Shown: in pieces, positions 34,615 to 44,751 of the stretch
How the letters are laid out: each line of letters begins with the position of its first letter
How positions within the stretch are numbered: position 1 is the stretch's first letter
Made by a program: the position numbers and the translations under genes
Assembly: GCA_033439685.1 (NCBI GenBank)
Contig: JAUEDM010000010.1
Location: 1-64,000 of the forward strand
Source of the DNA: Apodospora peruviana
Lineage: Eukaryota > Ascomycota > Sordariomycetes > Sordariales > Lasiosphaeriaceae
Length of the DNA stretch: 64,000 nt
Direction: 5' to 3'
The notes under the pieces: generated by a model
The model's database searches: none
The model's input: the letters and a program-made list of their open reading frames with translations, nothing else
What the model was told of the DNA's origin: nothing

Positions 34615-35396
34615 TTTGGTCCGACGCTTGATGGTGTTTGGTGATGAGGTTGAAGAATTGGGACAAGTGGTGATGGTGTTTTGAGATTGTTTGCTTGGCT
34701 GGTGTTGTTGGTGATTATTGGGATGAGAGAGATGACCGGACTATCGATCATAAGCTGGTTGATAAGACTTGGCGACAGTTGGTTGCCTATTCTACGGAGC
34801 GATTACAACTCCGCCCCTCGGTCCGAAAGCCTGCTGACAAAGGTTGGCCAGGTTGATTCAGACTCTCTTGGCATGCGATGCTTAGAAGACATCTGCAATG
34901 CAACTGTGATACCCACAAGTCTGGTAGATCAAGTTCCGAGCGGAGGAACTCAGGTTTGATAGAGGGGTTCGGCATCAACCATTTGGGGCATCTTCTCCGC
35001 ACTCGGCAGCAAGCGCTTCGGCACGTATTCGGAGCCGGTTAGCCAGCCCCCACTCGGCATGCCGGCCGATGGTGGGGCCGCGCGCCAAACCCCTGGCCCC
35101 TGAAAGCCGACCGCCGCCGAAACTCGTCAGGCTTGAACGGCGCCATGCTCCGCCGAGTGCCGATTGATTCTTTGTTGTTCTAGCGGGACTGCATCAAGAT
35201 CACCTCCTTGGGGCCGTTGACATCGGTAACATCGCGCCCAAACCGCCGGCTGGACATTGACGTCTTTGAACCCCTTTTCGTTCAGTAGGGGCTAAGGTAG
35301 GTCAAGTACAGCACCACCCGTCGTCACACACTCAGTCCCTCACTAGAGTCGACCAACACAAACACCAACCCAACCACAAACACCATCCAAAAAACA
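34615..35396. promoter_or_regulatory. Divergent upstream region of esterase and SDR2
   Basis: 782 bp between divergent starts, GC-rich toward SDR2. It contains CACTCGGC at 35000-35007 and 35051-35058 and its reverse complement at 35152-35159. The last extends to the direct repeat CGGCACTCGG on the minus strand, the same arrangement as at 28167-28176. The middle copy runs into CGGCATGCCG, a CGG-N4-CCG palindrome. Confidence 0.55.
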
Positions 35397-36308
35397 ATGG
35401 CAGACGTCCCACTAACAACACCCTCCCGCTCCCTCGCCGGCCGAGTCGCCATCGTCACCGGCGCAGGCTGCGCAGGCGACGGCATCGGCAACGGCCGCGC
35501 CATCTCACTCCTGCTAGCAGAAGACGGGTGCAACGTCGTCTGCGTAGATATGAACCTCGACTGGGCGAACAAAACCGCCGAAATGGTCAACTCCAGGTCC
35601 GGCGGTACCGCCATCGCAGTCAAGAGCAACGTCACTGTCGCAAACGACTGCGAGGCCGCCGTCCAAATGGCACTAGACAAGTTTGGAAGATTAGATATCT
35701 TGGTTAACAACGTCGGGATATCTGGAGCCGTGGGGACGGCGGTGGAGGTCGACATGGAGCAGTGGGCTAAAAGCCTGGAGGTGAACGTGTCGAGCATGGT
35801 CTTGATGGTGAAATACGCCGTGCCGGCCATGGCGCGGAACGACGGCGAGATGAAAGGGTCCATCATTAATATGGGCAGTGTTGCGGGACTGAAGGGCGGC
35901 ACGCCACATCTGCTTTATCCGACCAGTAAGGGGGCCGTTGTTAACATGACGAGGGCGATGGCGGCGCATCATGCTCAGGATGGAATTAGGGTGAATTGTG
36001 TTTGTCCTGGGGTAAGTCTATCTACAACATTAATATTGGACATCAAGGAAAATGTGACTGATGTTTTGCGATAGATGCTTTACACGCCCATGATGTACGC
36101 AAACGGCATGAGCGAAGAGGCCAGGGCGGCGCGGAAAGCGAGGAGTTTGCTCGGAACAGAGGGGAATGGGTGGGACTGTGCATGTGCGGTTGTGTTCCTG
36201 GCGTCGGACCATGCGAGGTGGATTACGGGAGTCATTCTGCCAGTTGACGCGGGAACGACGGCTGCGGTGGGGATTGGGATGCCAAAGAATGCGAGTGTGA
36301 ATGGCTAA
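35397..36308 (+). CDS. Short-chain dehydrogenase/reductase (SDR2)
   Basis: Two exons (35397-36011, 36075-36308) give 282 residues. The cofactor loop is TGAGCAGDGIGNG (residues 21-33), longer than the classical TGxxxGxG, with Asp in VCVDMN after strand 2, which suggests NAD(H). Further landmarks are NNVGI in place of NNAGI, catalytic Ser in NMGSVAG, and YPTSK (Tyr about 174, Lys about 178). The C-terminal exon ends a typical SDR with LASDHARWITG and LPVDAG. It is soluble, with no signal peptide. Divergence from the esterase suggests joint regulation. The substrate is unknown. Confidence 0.92.
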
Positions 36309-36387
36309 TAATTATAAGGAGCCATGGCGATTCAATGTCGTTGATTGAGATTTGCAAATGAGAGAAAGACAAAAAGCCAATCACGCC

Positions 36388-36470
36388 TCCCAAGACTTAT
36401 TTCGTCTTGCTTGGAAGTCATCCTCCGGAACATCACTTCCAAGTCTTATCTCGTCTTGCTTAGAAGCTGT
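36388..36470 (+). repeat. Imperfect tandem repeat, 50-bp period
   Basis: Two ~33-bp units, each with CAAG(A)TCTTAT-like then CTCGTCTTGCTT-like text, start at about 36388 and 36438. Confidence 0.7.
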
Positions 36471-36696
36471 CTCCAGAGAAATCTCATGGTCTTTTCTTAA
36501 CCGACTTACCACAGAAGGGACTCGAACGCAGGAGCCATCACATTTATGGTAGGGGGATAAAGTGACCGCCACTGCCACCCGACCACGGGGCCTTCCCATT
36601 TGGAGTGGTAGGAGGCGTGCATCCAACCTTGTTGGAATTGGCGGCTGCTAAGGGGGTATATATTCCACCTCCTCCATTCAATGTCGACCGAACACC

Positions 36697-36760
36697 CCAT
36701 CTCACCAAGATTCTTCTACCAATGCGACCCCATCTCACCAAGATTCTTCTACCAATGCGC
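36697..36760 (+). repeat. Perfect tandem repeat, 33-bp period, two copies
   Basis: The unit beginning CCCATCTCACCAAGATTC occurs twice in a row with no mismatch seen. Confidence 0.85.
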
Positions 36761-36980
36761 AAAACCATAATTTCCACGTCACCCACCACCTTTGCAAATA
36801 ACGATATCCACCACAACTTACGTCGTCCGCGACCACAACCCGGCGACCTCAATCGCCGTGAACAACTGCGTGGATGACATCGGCACTCTACTGGTCCAGT
36901 CACTCCGTTGATGCATAATATCTCCAGAGCTGATATTCCCTTCGTCATTCATTTACCTTCTATAGGTGCCTGCATTTGAG

Positions 36981-37721
36981 TCACCAAAACAGAGTTACCA
37001 CAAAGGCGATAGTTGGAACCAGGCCTCCCACAACGGCGGAGCCGACCTGGTAGGAGGTAAAATTGAAGTGCTCCCGGTAGAAGTCATACCCTTTGAAGTC
37101 GATATAGCCACCCAGGAGCGGCAAATTGAGGGCGCTCGATTTGCAGTAGCCTATCGGGACAGTCAGCATGAAGAAGACAGATGGAGCAAGGCTATAAGAC
37201 CTATAGTTGCTGGCGAGACCCGTTATCTGGAACACGATGATAATTATCACTGTGAGAACTGCCATCGTATTGGTGACATACGACAACCATAATGCCCGAC
37301 GATGAGGACGTCTCCAGAATTTGATTTACCCACGAAATGGAACCAAATCCGCCGAACAACAAGTATGTGAGAGTTCGGAAACTTATATAGCCCAACGGTA
37401 GAGCCTGGAATAGACGTAAACATTAGACAGCGAACGCGAAAGGTGAATGAAGTTTCCTAGAAAGAACAAGGGGGGCCTCACGGTGAAGGAGACTGTAAAT
37501 GCGCTCATGATGGCGGTCCACACAAGCAGCAACGATAACGCCGCGACGACATACCACGCCAAAGGTTTGCCTTCTCTAAGGTGTGCGGCGACCTCGGCTG
37601 CATGTTTTTCCAAACCATCGGTCGACACAGTGCTGAAATCCGCTGCGTCGGGAGCGGCTATAAGCGCAAGAGGAAGCCTACAGTATTCGATGCATCGCCC
37701 TCGTTCGATAAAGTCTTGCAC
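36981..37721 (-). pseudogene. Broken multi-span membrane protein gene
   Basis: Three coding-like blocks on the minus strand belong together. 37721-37482 contains a hydrophobic segment (WYVVAALSLLLVW). A block from 37404, after a plausible 77-nt intron, begins with LPLGYISFRTLTYLLFGG. 37310-36981 has several hydrophobic segments and ends at TGA 36981-36983. Between the second and third block the frame shifts by one base near 37300-37315 with no credible intron. Upstream the gene runs into an AT-rich stretch, with no start region visible. I do not recognise the family. A missed very short intron would be the alternative to decay. Confidence 0.5.
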
Positions 37722-37729
37722 TTTCAGTT

Positions 37730-37925
37730 CTTCGGATATCTTTATCGTTATATTCCATCAAATAATCGTATAATAAAAGATTATACGTTTGTACTTCATT
37801 ACTGTATCTCTTCCTCTCGTTATTTAGTTTAATATTATTAATTTAGTATGTAAATTCTTTTCGTCTTATCTATAACTATACACTTAGGTTATTTAAAGTT
37901 AGAATACCCTAAAGCCTTCTAAAAA
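37730..37925. other. AT-rich stretch
   Basis: About 200 bp strongly enriched in A and T relative to its surroundings, abutting the truncated membrane-protein gene. It could be a decayed (C-to-T mutated) repeat. No element ends were identified. Confidence 0.45.
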
Positions 37926-38751
37926 GAAATTTGATGGCGGAATCCACGCTCACAACATGCGTACAATGCATAGTACGTATGGTGTGGTTTGGCGGAAGGA
38001 AGTGTGTAAAATTGACAGAGGGTCCGAGGGCTGCAGAGTTCCTATGCCCTCTGCAGACTGTCAGATGGAAAGGGGTGCCTGTCAGAAAGGAAGGTTCACG
38101 CAGTGGCCAGAATCATGGATTTGTAACCAGTTGCCACAGACATGCACGGCCTGCCACCATTCATAGATATAAAGAAGGCTCTCTGGCAGAGCCAGAGAGC
38201 TGAAGGAGAGGAGAAGGAGACAGTTGCAGCTCCCATCAAATCCACAGAATCCAGTGTGCAGCACTTCTGACACAGACCCCGCGCTAGTCTGCTTTTCGGC
38301 CTAGTGCAGTGCCGGTGGCGGGACCCTCTACGTTATGGTGCCAGTACGGTATCAAAATTATACTACTTGGTTTCCGCTTCGTAAGCTTCGAGCCTAGCGG
38401 CTTCGAACCCAGCGGCTTCGATTCGGATTAACTGTCTTTCGGGAAGGCGAGCCTTATCAATGACCTGTGTCCTGAGTCCCCAGACGCAGACCCTGTAGGT
38501 TAAGGAAGGCATTGATTGGCAAGAGCTCCTGCATTGCTCCTTCACGCGCGAGATGCTCCCACGTGACCAAGATGCGTGGAAATTTTGCCCATAACCTCAG
38601 CTTCCCGTAGATAGCAGACCCTTGCTGCTGCCTAATTTCACCAAAACGCACCTCAGAGCTCCCTGAACGAATCTCGACTTCACGTCACGGCACGGACGCC
38701 AATCCATTGACGCTTAAGGAGCAAGCTGCCGCCGAGTGAAGGGGGTCACTG

Positions 38752-41668
38752 ATGGATCCGATCAGCGCACTATCCATCGCGTCCGGCATCGTCGCGTTTG
38801 TGGATTTCGGGGCCAAGCTCGTCTCGCTGTACTCGGAGATCCGCACATCCCACGATGGCCGTCCGGCAGCCTTGTCTACTCTCGAGACCGATTCCCATGA
38901 GCTATCGAGAAATGCAACCGAGGCCAAAGACAGGGTATCGGCCCTCAAAGAGCGATACCCTCGGCAAGCCGACAGTCTGGCGCGCCTGAGCTACCGAGTG
39001 TGATCTTGCCGAGGAGCAGCTACGGAAGCTCGTCAACAGCGTGACGGCGTCGGGGGGCAGTCGAGGGCTCCGCGCAAACGTCGCCGCTTCGATTCGGGGG
39101 CTGCTCAAGCAGAGCGAGATTAACGGCCTGGAGCAGCGACTGGGGAACATTCGCTCGCAAGTCATGATTGCCTTGATTATGTGCGTCTGGTAAGTCGCTT
39201 GATTTCCAGCCCGTCTCGTCGAGCTCGATGCTTTTCATATAAAAGGTGGTCTTGAGGGACTGTAGGACACGTCTTGCCAAACTGTAGGTACTCCTTTGCT
39301 GGGATCTGGAAGCCTTATTGCAAATACCTTCCAAAGCCTCATTTAAACAAGAAAAGACGTACTGTTATCCCGGCAAAGGAGTACCTACAGTTTGGCAAGA
39401 CGTTTTTACTACAGTCCCTCGAGACCACCTCTTTATATAAGCGGGTCTTGATCTCCGCAATGCTGATGCCTATTCCAATTTCCCAACAGCGATGACGTCG
39501 CGCATCTCAGAGAAAGATCAGACAATGCATACAACGGCCGCCTCCTCGAGGACTTGGAGAACTTCAAGGTGATGGCAACCAGCACGCCAGATGACTTTTC
39601 CACCAGAACCCTGTGGTCTTCCCTTAGGACGATCGACCATATCGGCGCCCTACCCGTCTCTGGATCCCCGCAAGACTTGCCCAATGAAATGCGAGACCAG
39701 GCAATCTCGGCTAACATCCTGCGAGATCTTGAATATGCTGAAATGTCAGCCCGGGAGAGCCAAATCAACGACCCTTTCCCTGAAACATTCCAATGGCTCC
39801 TGGGTGACGGCGACTCCGAGGCACGGCAACCCACCGGGTTCAAGGAATGGCTCGAGACCGAGGATAGCGGCAAGACCCCCTTCTGGATCACCGGGAAACC
39901 AGCGTCCGGCAAGAGCACGTTGATGAAATATATCTGCACGAACCCCAGGGTCAAGACACACTTGCTCCGCTGGTCCGGCGAATTCCCGCTTCTGATGTGC
40001 AGCGCCTACTTTTGGAACCCGGGATCCTTGGTGCAGAAGAGGCAGAAAGGCCTGTTGCGGACGATGCTCCATCAGCTCCTCCGCCAACGGCCCGACCTTA
40101 GTCGCGTGGTGGCGCCGAGACATTACCTGTACTACCAGCTGACCGGCACCGAAGCGCCTCCCGTCGCTTGGCCAATTAAGCTTCTCCAGGAGAGCGTTGC
40201 TAAATTTGTATCCCACACACGGGACACACACCGATTGGCCATCTTCGTGGATGGTCTGGACGAGTTCGACGGTGACCTCGACGAGTTTGTCCTGTATCTC
40301 AAGAAGCTTCAAGACGGCAATAACATCAAACTGTGCGTCTCTAGCCGGCCTTGGAACATATTTAAGGACGCGTTCCGCGCATATCCGTCTCTCCGGATGG
40401 AGCAACTCACGAAACCCGACATTGAGAGATATGTGCGCACAAGGATGGCCGACAGCGTTGCCCTCCAAGAGCTGCGAGCCTTCGATAGCGCCAGCGTCGA
40501 AAGGCTGGAGACCGAGACCATCGATAAAGCCCAGGGCATCTTTCTCTGGGTGGTTCTCGTTGTGGAGAAAGTCATTGCCACGGCTCGCGATAACAATGAT
40601 CTAGGCGAAATCTGGAAGGAGTTCGAAAAGCTACCACCGGGACTGGAAGAGCTCTATGGGTTGATGCTTGAGCGCCTTGATCCGTTCCTTCGCAAGAGGG
40701 CATCGGTGATGCACCAGATCCTACGCCTCTGGGTCGACCACTGCGACCAGAACATAGACGCGGCCCTCTTTTGGGTGGCGCTCAATTGCCGCGACCCTCG
40801 GGAATCACAACATTTTCCGAAAGGCGAAGAGACTATAAAGATCCTGCCGCTGTTGGAGAGGCAGCTGACCGGAGCGACGGGTGGGATGCTTCAAATGGTT
40901 CGTGTCCAGTCCGACGCACGCCCAAACGAGGCGGACGTAGTGCAGTACATCCATCGTACCGTATACGACTGGCTTATGGGCAACTGGACCTTGATACTCC
41001 AGGACGGCCCTGCAGACTATGACGCGAGCCTGTCTATCGCATCGGCCTTAGTCTCGGGGATATCGGCCAGGGTCTACGAACAATTCGGATCTATCGAGGA
41101 CGTTATCGAGGACTTGATGGTCGTGGGCAGGCACTGCATTGACTCGCCCGAAAGCAGGGCTGCTTTGCGCGATATCTTTCGACGTACCGAGGCTGGCGAG
41201 CTCACGGTGGCTTGGAAACGCGAGCTCTCTAAAGAACCGAACCTACGAGAGCCAGTCGGTTATACGAAGCAAATATACCTCGCGTATTTGGCCTTGCGCT
41301 ACGCTTGTGCGCCATACATACAAGCAGAGGTTGAGGCCAAAGACGGTGAATCGGAGCTGCTGACGCCCCGCAGGCTTCTTCACATGCCCCTCTTTCTATG
41401 GGATGCGGGCCAGAGACGCAAACTCAAGTGGCTGCTCGTCGTTGCCTTGGATTGTATGGATGATCTATACTGGATCAACATGAAGCTGAAATGCCTCGAA
41501 ACGCTCATACAAGCCGACTTTGCACCTCGTCGCCACCTCCTTAAGCGGATTCAAGACATGATCAGGCAAGGGTTTGGGCCTAGGGCCTATTATCAAGCCC
41601 TCGTTGATGGGCTCGAGGGGAGGGGGTATGGACCCCTGACCGCCATCCAGGACGATCGCACACCATAG
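38752..41668 (+). CDS. NACHT-domain NLR-like protein, probable frameshift in exon 1
   Basis: Exon 1 (38752-39189) encodes a fungal NLR N-terminal helical domain starting MDPISALSIASGIVAFVDFG. A stop (TGA 39000-39002) follows at once in this frame, while the expected continuation ECDLAEEQLRKLVNSV is in another frame from about 38996. That indicates a one-base insertion near 38990 or a sequencing error; a 65-nt intron from 38934 could also bridge it but would remove conserved-looking residues. After a 300-nt intron (39190-39489), exon 2 runs to TAG 41668. It shows the P-loop GKPASGKST, Walker B-like FVDGLDEFDGD and a sensor-like LCVSSRPW. No ankyrin, WD40 or TPR repeats follow. Such proteins are linked to non-self recognition and cell death in fungi; the role here is inferred. 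Confidence 0.75.
39237..39438. mobile_element. MITE-like hairpin element in the NLR intron
   Basis: About 200 bp with long terminal inverted repeats. Arms of roughly 60-70 bp (39237-39303 and 39366-39438) pair with few mismatches. Both contain CGTCTTGCCAAACTGTAGG or its complement. There is no coding capacity. It lies wholly inside the 39190-39489 intron and explains why that intron is 300 nt. TA-rich flanks (ATATAA/TTATAT) fit a TA target-site duplication, but the exact ends are not certain. Confidence 0.75.
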
Positions 41669-42640
41669 TGATGCCCAACGGCCAAACAAGCAGCACCACG
41701 ATGTCTTACTCCTCTGCCTCCGGGCAAACCCCGGCCGGCGCCACGACGTACACCATTCCGCTATAAATAATAGCCATCAGGTACCTTACAAAACTCTGTA
41801 AGATTCCTTGTCTGTGACATCTTTTGCGATCGTCTGCCAGGGCCTGAGACGGTAATTACAAGGGATATTTTGCTGCTTATATGAGTATTTCCTTGATGAC
41901 TACGAGGTGCCCTGAAAAGTCACGAGCTAGGACCTGTGGAAAGTATTCGATGGCTACTATTTACCGTGGATTGGTGTATACCCGAGAGAACGCATTGCAG
42001 CACTGGTGAACATGTCGGCTTCCTATTGGTGGTCCCGCTGTCACAAGTGCCCCGGTATAAGCTCGGATACCTTTTCACAACGCCTTCTCCCAGCACCGAA
42101 AGAAGTGAACCTATTGCGGTATTTTCTGACTTGCTAACCAACCCCCCCCCCCCCCCCCCCCCCCCCCCTCCCCCAATCGGAGAAGCGCCACAGAACGGCA
42201 AGGCAGACCATCGCGAGCTGCAGTACGGTTAGGCGATGTGCCAAGCCGGTGATGGCATTTTCCCCACATACAGTCCGAAGGTAGACCCAAAAGAGAATAC
42301 CGACGGAGCGACTCCACGCGGCTGCTTCCATGTCGTTGATCTGTGGAGAAGAAAACAAACAACCATACACTAACTGCCAGTCAAACGCGGGGTATGTATC
42401 TCAGGGATCCATGGGAATGGGATCGGGGGAAATAAGCGGCGCAGTCTGGTGTGTAAGGGATTGATATTTATGCATGGATCAGTTGACAACTATACTGAGT
42501 TTTGAAGTGTAGTTCCATGCGCCGTACATCTCATAATATCTTTTCCACGAGCTCAGCAGTGTAGCGCCTTCTCTCTTCCGGTATCAATATCTCACGCATA
42601 TACCCTAATCCATCCAAGATCCTTTCTCAGTGTGGCAGCC
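41669..42640. other. Intergenic with second poly-C tract
   Basis: No gene seen. It contains 27 C residues at 42142-42168 and the upstream region of the alcohol dehydrogenase. Confidence 0.6.
42142..42168 (+). repeat. Poly-C tract, 27 nt
   Basis: Twenty-seven consecutive C residues, then T and five further C. Confidence 0.95.
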
Positions 42641-43911
42641 ATGGCGATCACTCAACCCCCAGAACTCCCCAAGTCGATGTTTGCATGGAGAAAACACAGG
42701 GGCAACCCCGAGCCGGTATGGGAAGAGGTGCCGGTCCCGGAAGCACCACCGACAGGTGTTGTGGTCAAACTGCTGGCGTCAGGCGGTAAGATACCCCCAT
42801 AAACAGAGTCTAAAGACATGAGAACACAACCAAGTACTGATAGATCTTGTTGACAGTGTGTCGCAGCGATCACTCGCTGCTCACCCTCGAGAAACAAGCC
42901 GCCTGGTTCCAGGATAAGTGGACACTGGTAATCCATCCTGCCCTTTTCCCCTTCTTTCTTCGGAAATACTAACAGCAGTCCACAATAACCAGGGCCACGA
43001 AGGCTGCGGCAAGATCGTCCGCTTCGGTTCTGAAGTCAAGAACACGCAGTTTAAAATCGGCGACGTGGTCGCGCTGCACAGCGTCCCCGGCTGCGGAGAC
43101 GAACAGACCTGCCCAGAGTGCTCCCGCAACCTGGCGCAGATATGCGAGACGGGCCACCACTCGGGCATCGGGCAAGACGGATACTACGCGCCGTACGCGG
43201 CCATCGACGTCCGCGGACTTGTCGCTGTGCCCGAGGGCGTCACACCCGCAGAGGCAGCCGTAGCCACCGACGCCGTACAGACGGCTTACCACGCCATCGT
43301 CAGACGCGCCGAGGTTAACCCTACGGAAACGGTGTTCTTGTTTGGTCTCGGCGGGCTGGGGTTCAATGCCCTGCAGATCGTCCGCCATATTGGCGCGCGG
43401 ATTATCGTGTGCGATGTGAAGCAGGCGAGGTTGGATGAGGCCGCCAAGATTGGTTTGCCAAAGGAGGATATTGTCCCCATTGGGAAGTCGCCGGTTGAGT
43501 TCGTGGAGGAAAGGGGGCTCAAGATCGATACCGTCTTGGACTTTTGCGGGACGCATCAGACTTTTGATGATGCGCAGTATATTGGTATGTCTCCTTTTCA
43601 CCAGAGCAGCAGCAGATATGTGGCACGACTAATGATGGTTGGTAGTGCGTCGTGGCGGTAAAATTCTGTGTGTTGGAAGCATTGATGCCGAGAACACGGT
43701 CCATATGAAGATCGGCACGAGGAAGAGACTGACATTTATCTTCACGTATGGTGGCCAGCACGGGGATCTTGCTGAAGTCTTGCAGCTCATCAAGGAGGGC
43801 GTGATCCGTCCTCAGGTCATTCCGGGCAAGCTGGAGGACTTCCCCAGGGTCTTGAGGGATTTAGAGGAGGGCAAGATTGAGGGTCGGGTTGCTCTTTTAC
43901 ATGACGAGTAG
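42641..43911 (+). CDS. Zinc-dependent medium-chain alcohol dehydrogenase
   Basis: Four exons (42641-42785, 42857-42927, 42993-43584, 43646-43911) encode 357 residues. The catalytic zinc ligands are visible in VCRSDH and GHEGCG. The structural-zinc lobe has four Cys (C-x5-C-x2-C-x7-C), with a wider first gap than the usual x2. The Rossmann motif is GLGGLG. The family oxidises alcohols or reduces aldehydes with NAD(P). It leads a run of three co-oriented genes with the drug-efflux MFS and the GliT-like oxidoreductase. Whether they share a function is unknown. It could also serve the catabolic set upstream, but 6 kb and an NLR lie between. Confidence 0.92.
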
Positions 43912-44751
43912 TCTAGCGATTGTGTGTTAGAGCTCATCGAGCATGCAAAGTTCCAGTGGTCTCATGATATTCCCGTTCCTGATATTTGGGTTATTCCGGC
44001 GCCCATTTCCGCGGTGCAAAGCACAACCAAAAACAGTCTGTAGATACGTTGTGTTGGCCACCGGTCTGCGATCGAGATACAGCCAGTATTTGCAAGATGT
44101 TTTAGCATGGAGCAAGTTTGTGGCTAGAGTCAGCCTGAGAATCATGAGACCTTTATGTTTGTTCTGCCACTAGACATACGTCTCCGACCCGTAGGGTTAA
44201 GCAACAATGAGTTGTCATTACCCACCTCTCTTGTTGGAGCATATACGGAAAGTCACCGGATCCTACGAGAGCCCAACCGCCTGCATTATCATAGATCGAT
44301 AACGGGCCACTTGTTTGATGAGGTTACATGGCTCCCGTGGTAGGGCTGATGATGTGTCTGTAAATGAGAGTAATGCTTATTGCCCAGACGGTGCACTTGC
44401 CTGTTGCAGTATCAAGATGGCTGAATAGCCACGATGAGGAGTGCAGGATTCCGTCTTACATCGAAGGAGTCCGACTCACTTCGGACTTGTTTTCTTGAAA
44501 AACAACCCGTGGGAAAAGGTGCAATTGCAACATATAGCAAGATCAATCCCTTTCCAGTTATAATGGCTTCACATCGAGTGTTCCAAGAAATTGCCATTTC
44601 CTCCAAAACATGGCAAAAGACTCAAGCTCCTTCCTTTGATGCTTCCCATCATGGTTAGCCACTTGCATAAGAACCTCGTCATCGACTGACCAACAACCGG
44701 AAGCTGCGTCTTCGCGCCAGCGAGCATCGGAGACAACGCAAGTCTCCCACA
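43912..44751. other. Intergenic, no gene seen
   Basis: Short frames only. It would contain the promoter of the efflux pump. Confidence 0.6.

Larger units (their letters stand above)
36309..38751. other. Region of repeats and gene remnants
   Basis: No intact gene. It contains two short tandem duplications, a broken membrane-protein gene and an AT-rich stretch (all listed separately). The minus strand near 36600-36500 has weak A-box/B-box-like strings but no tRNA fold. Confidence 0.55.

Noticed and set aside
36500..36600. Possible tRNA or SINE head on the minus strand (B-box-like GTTCGAGTCC)
   Set aside because: T-stem does not pair and the A-box match is poor, so it is not supported as an RNA gene.
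39746..40468. 240-codon minus-strand frame
   Set aside because: Antisense to the NACHT P-loop exon; no independent support.
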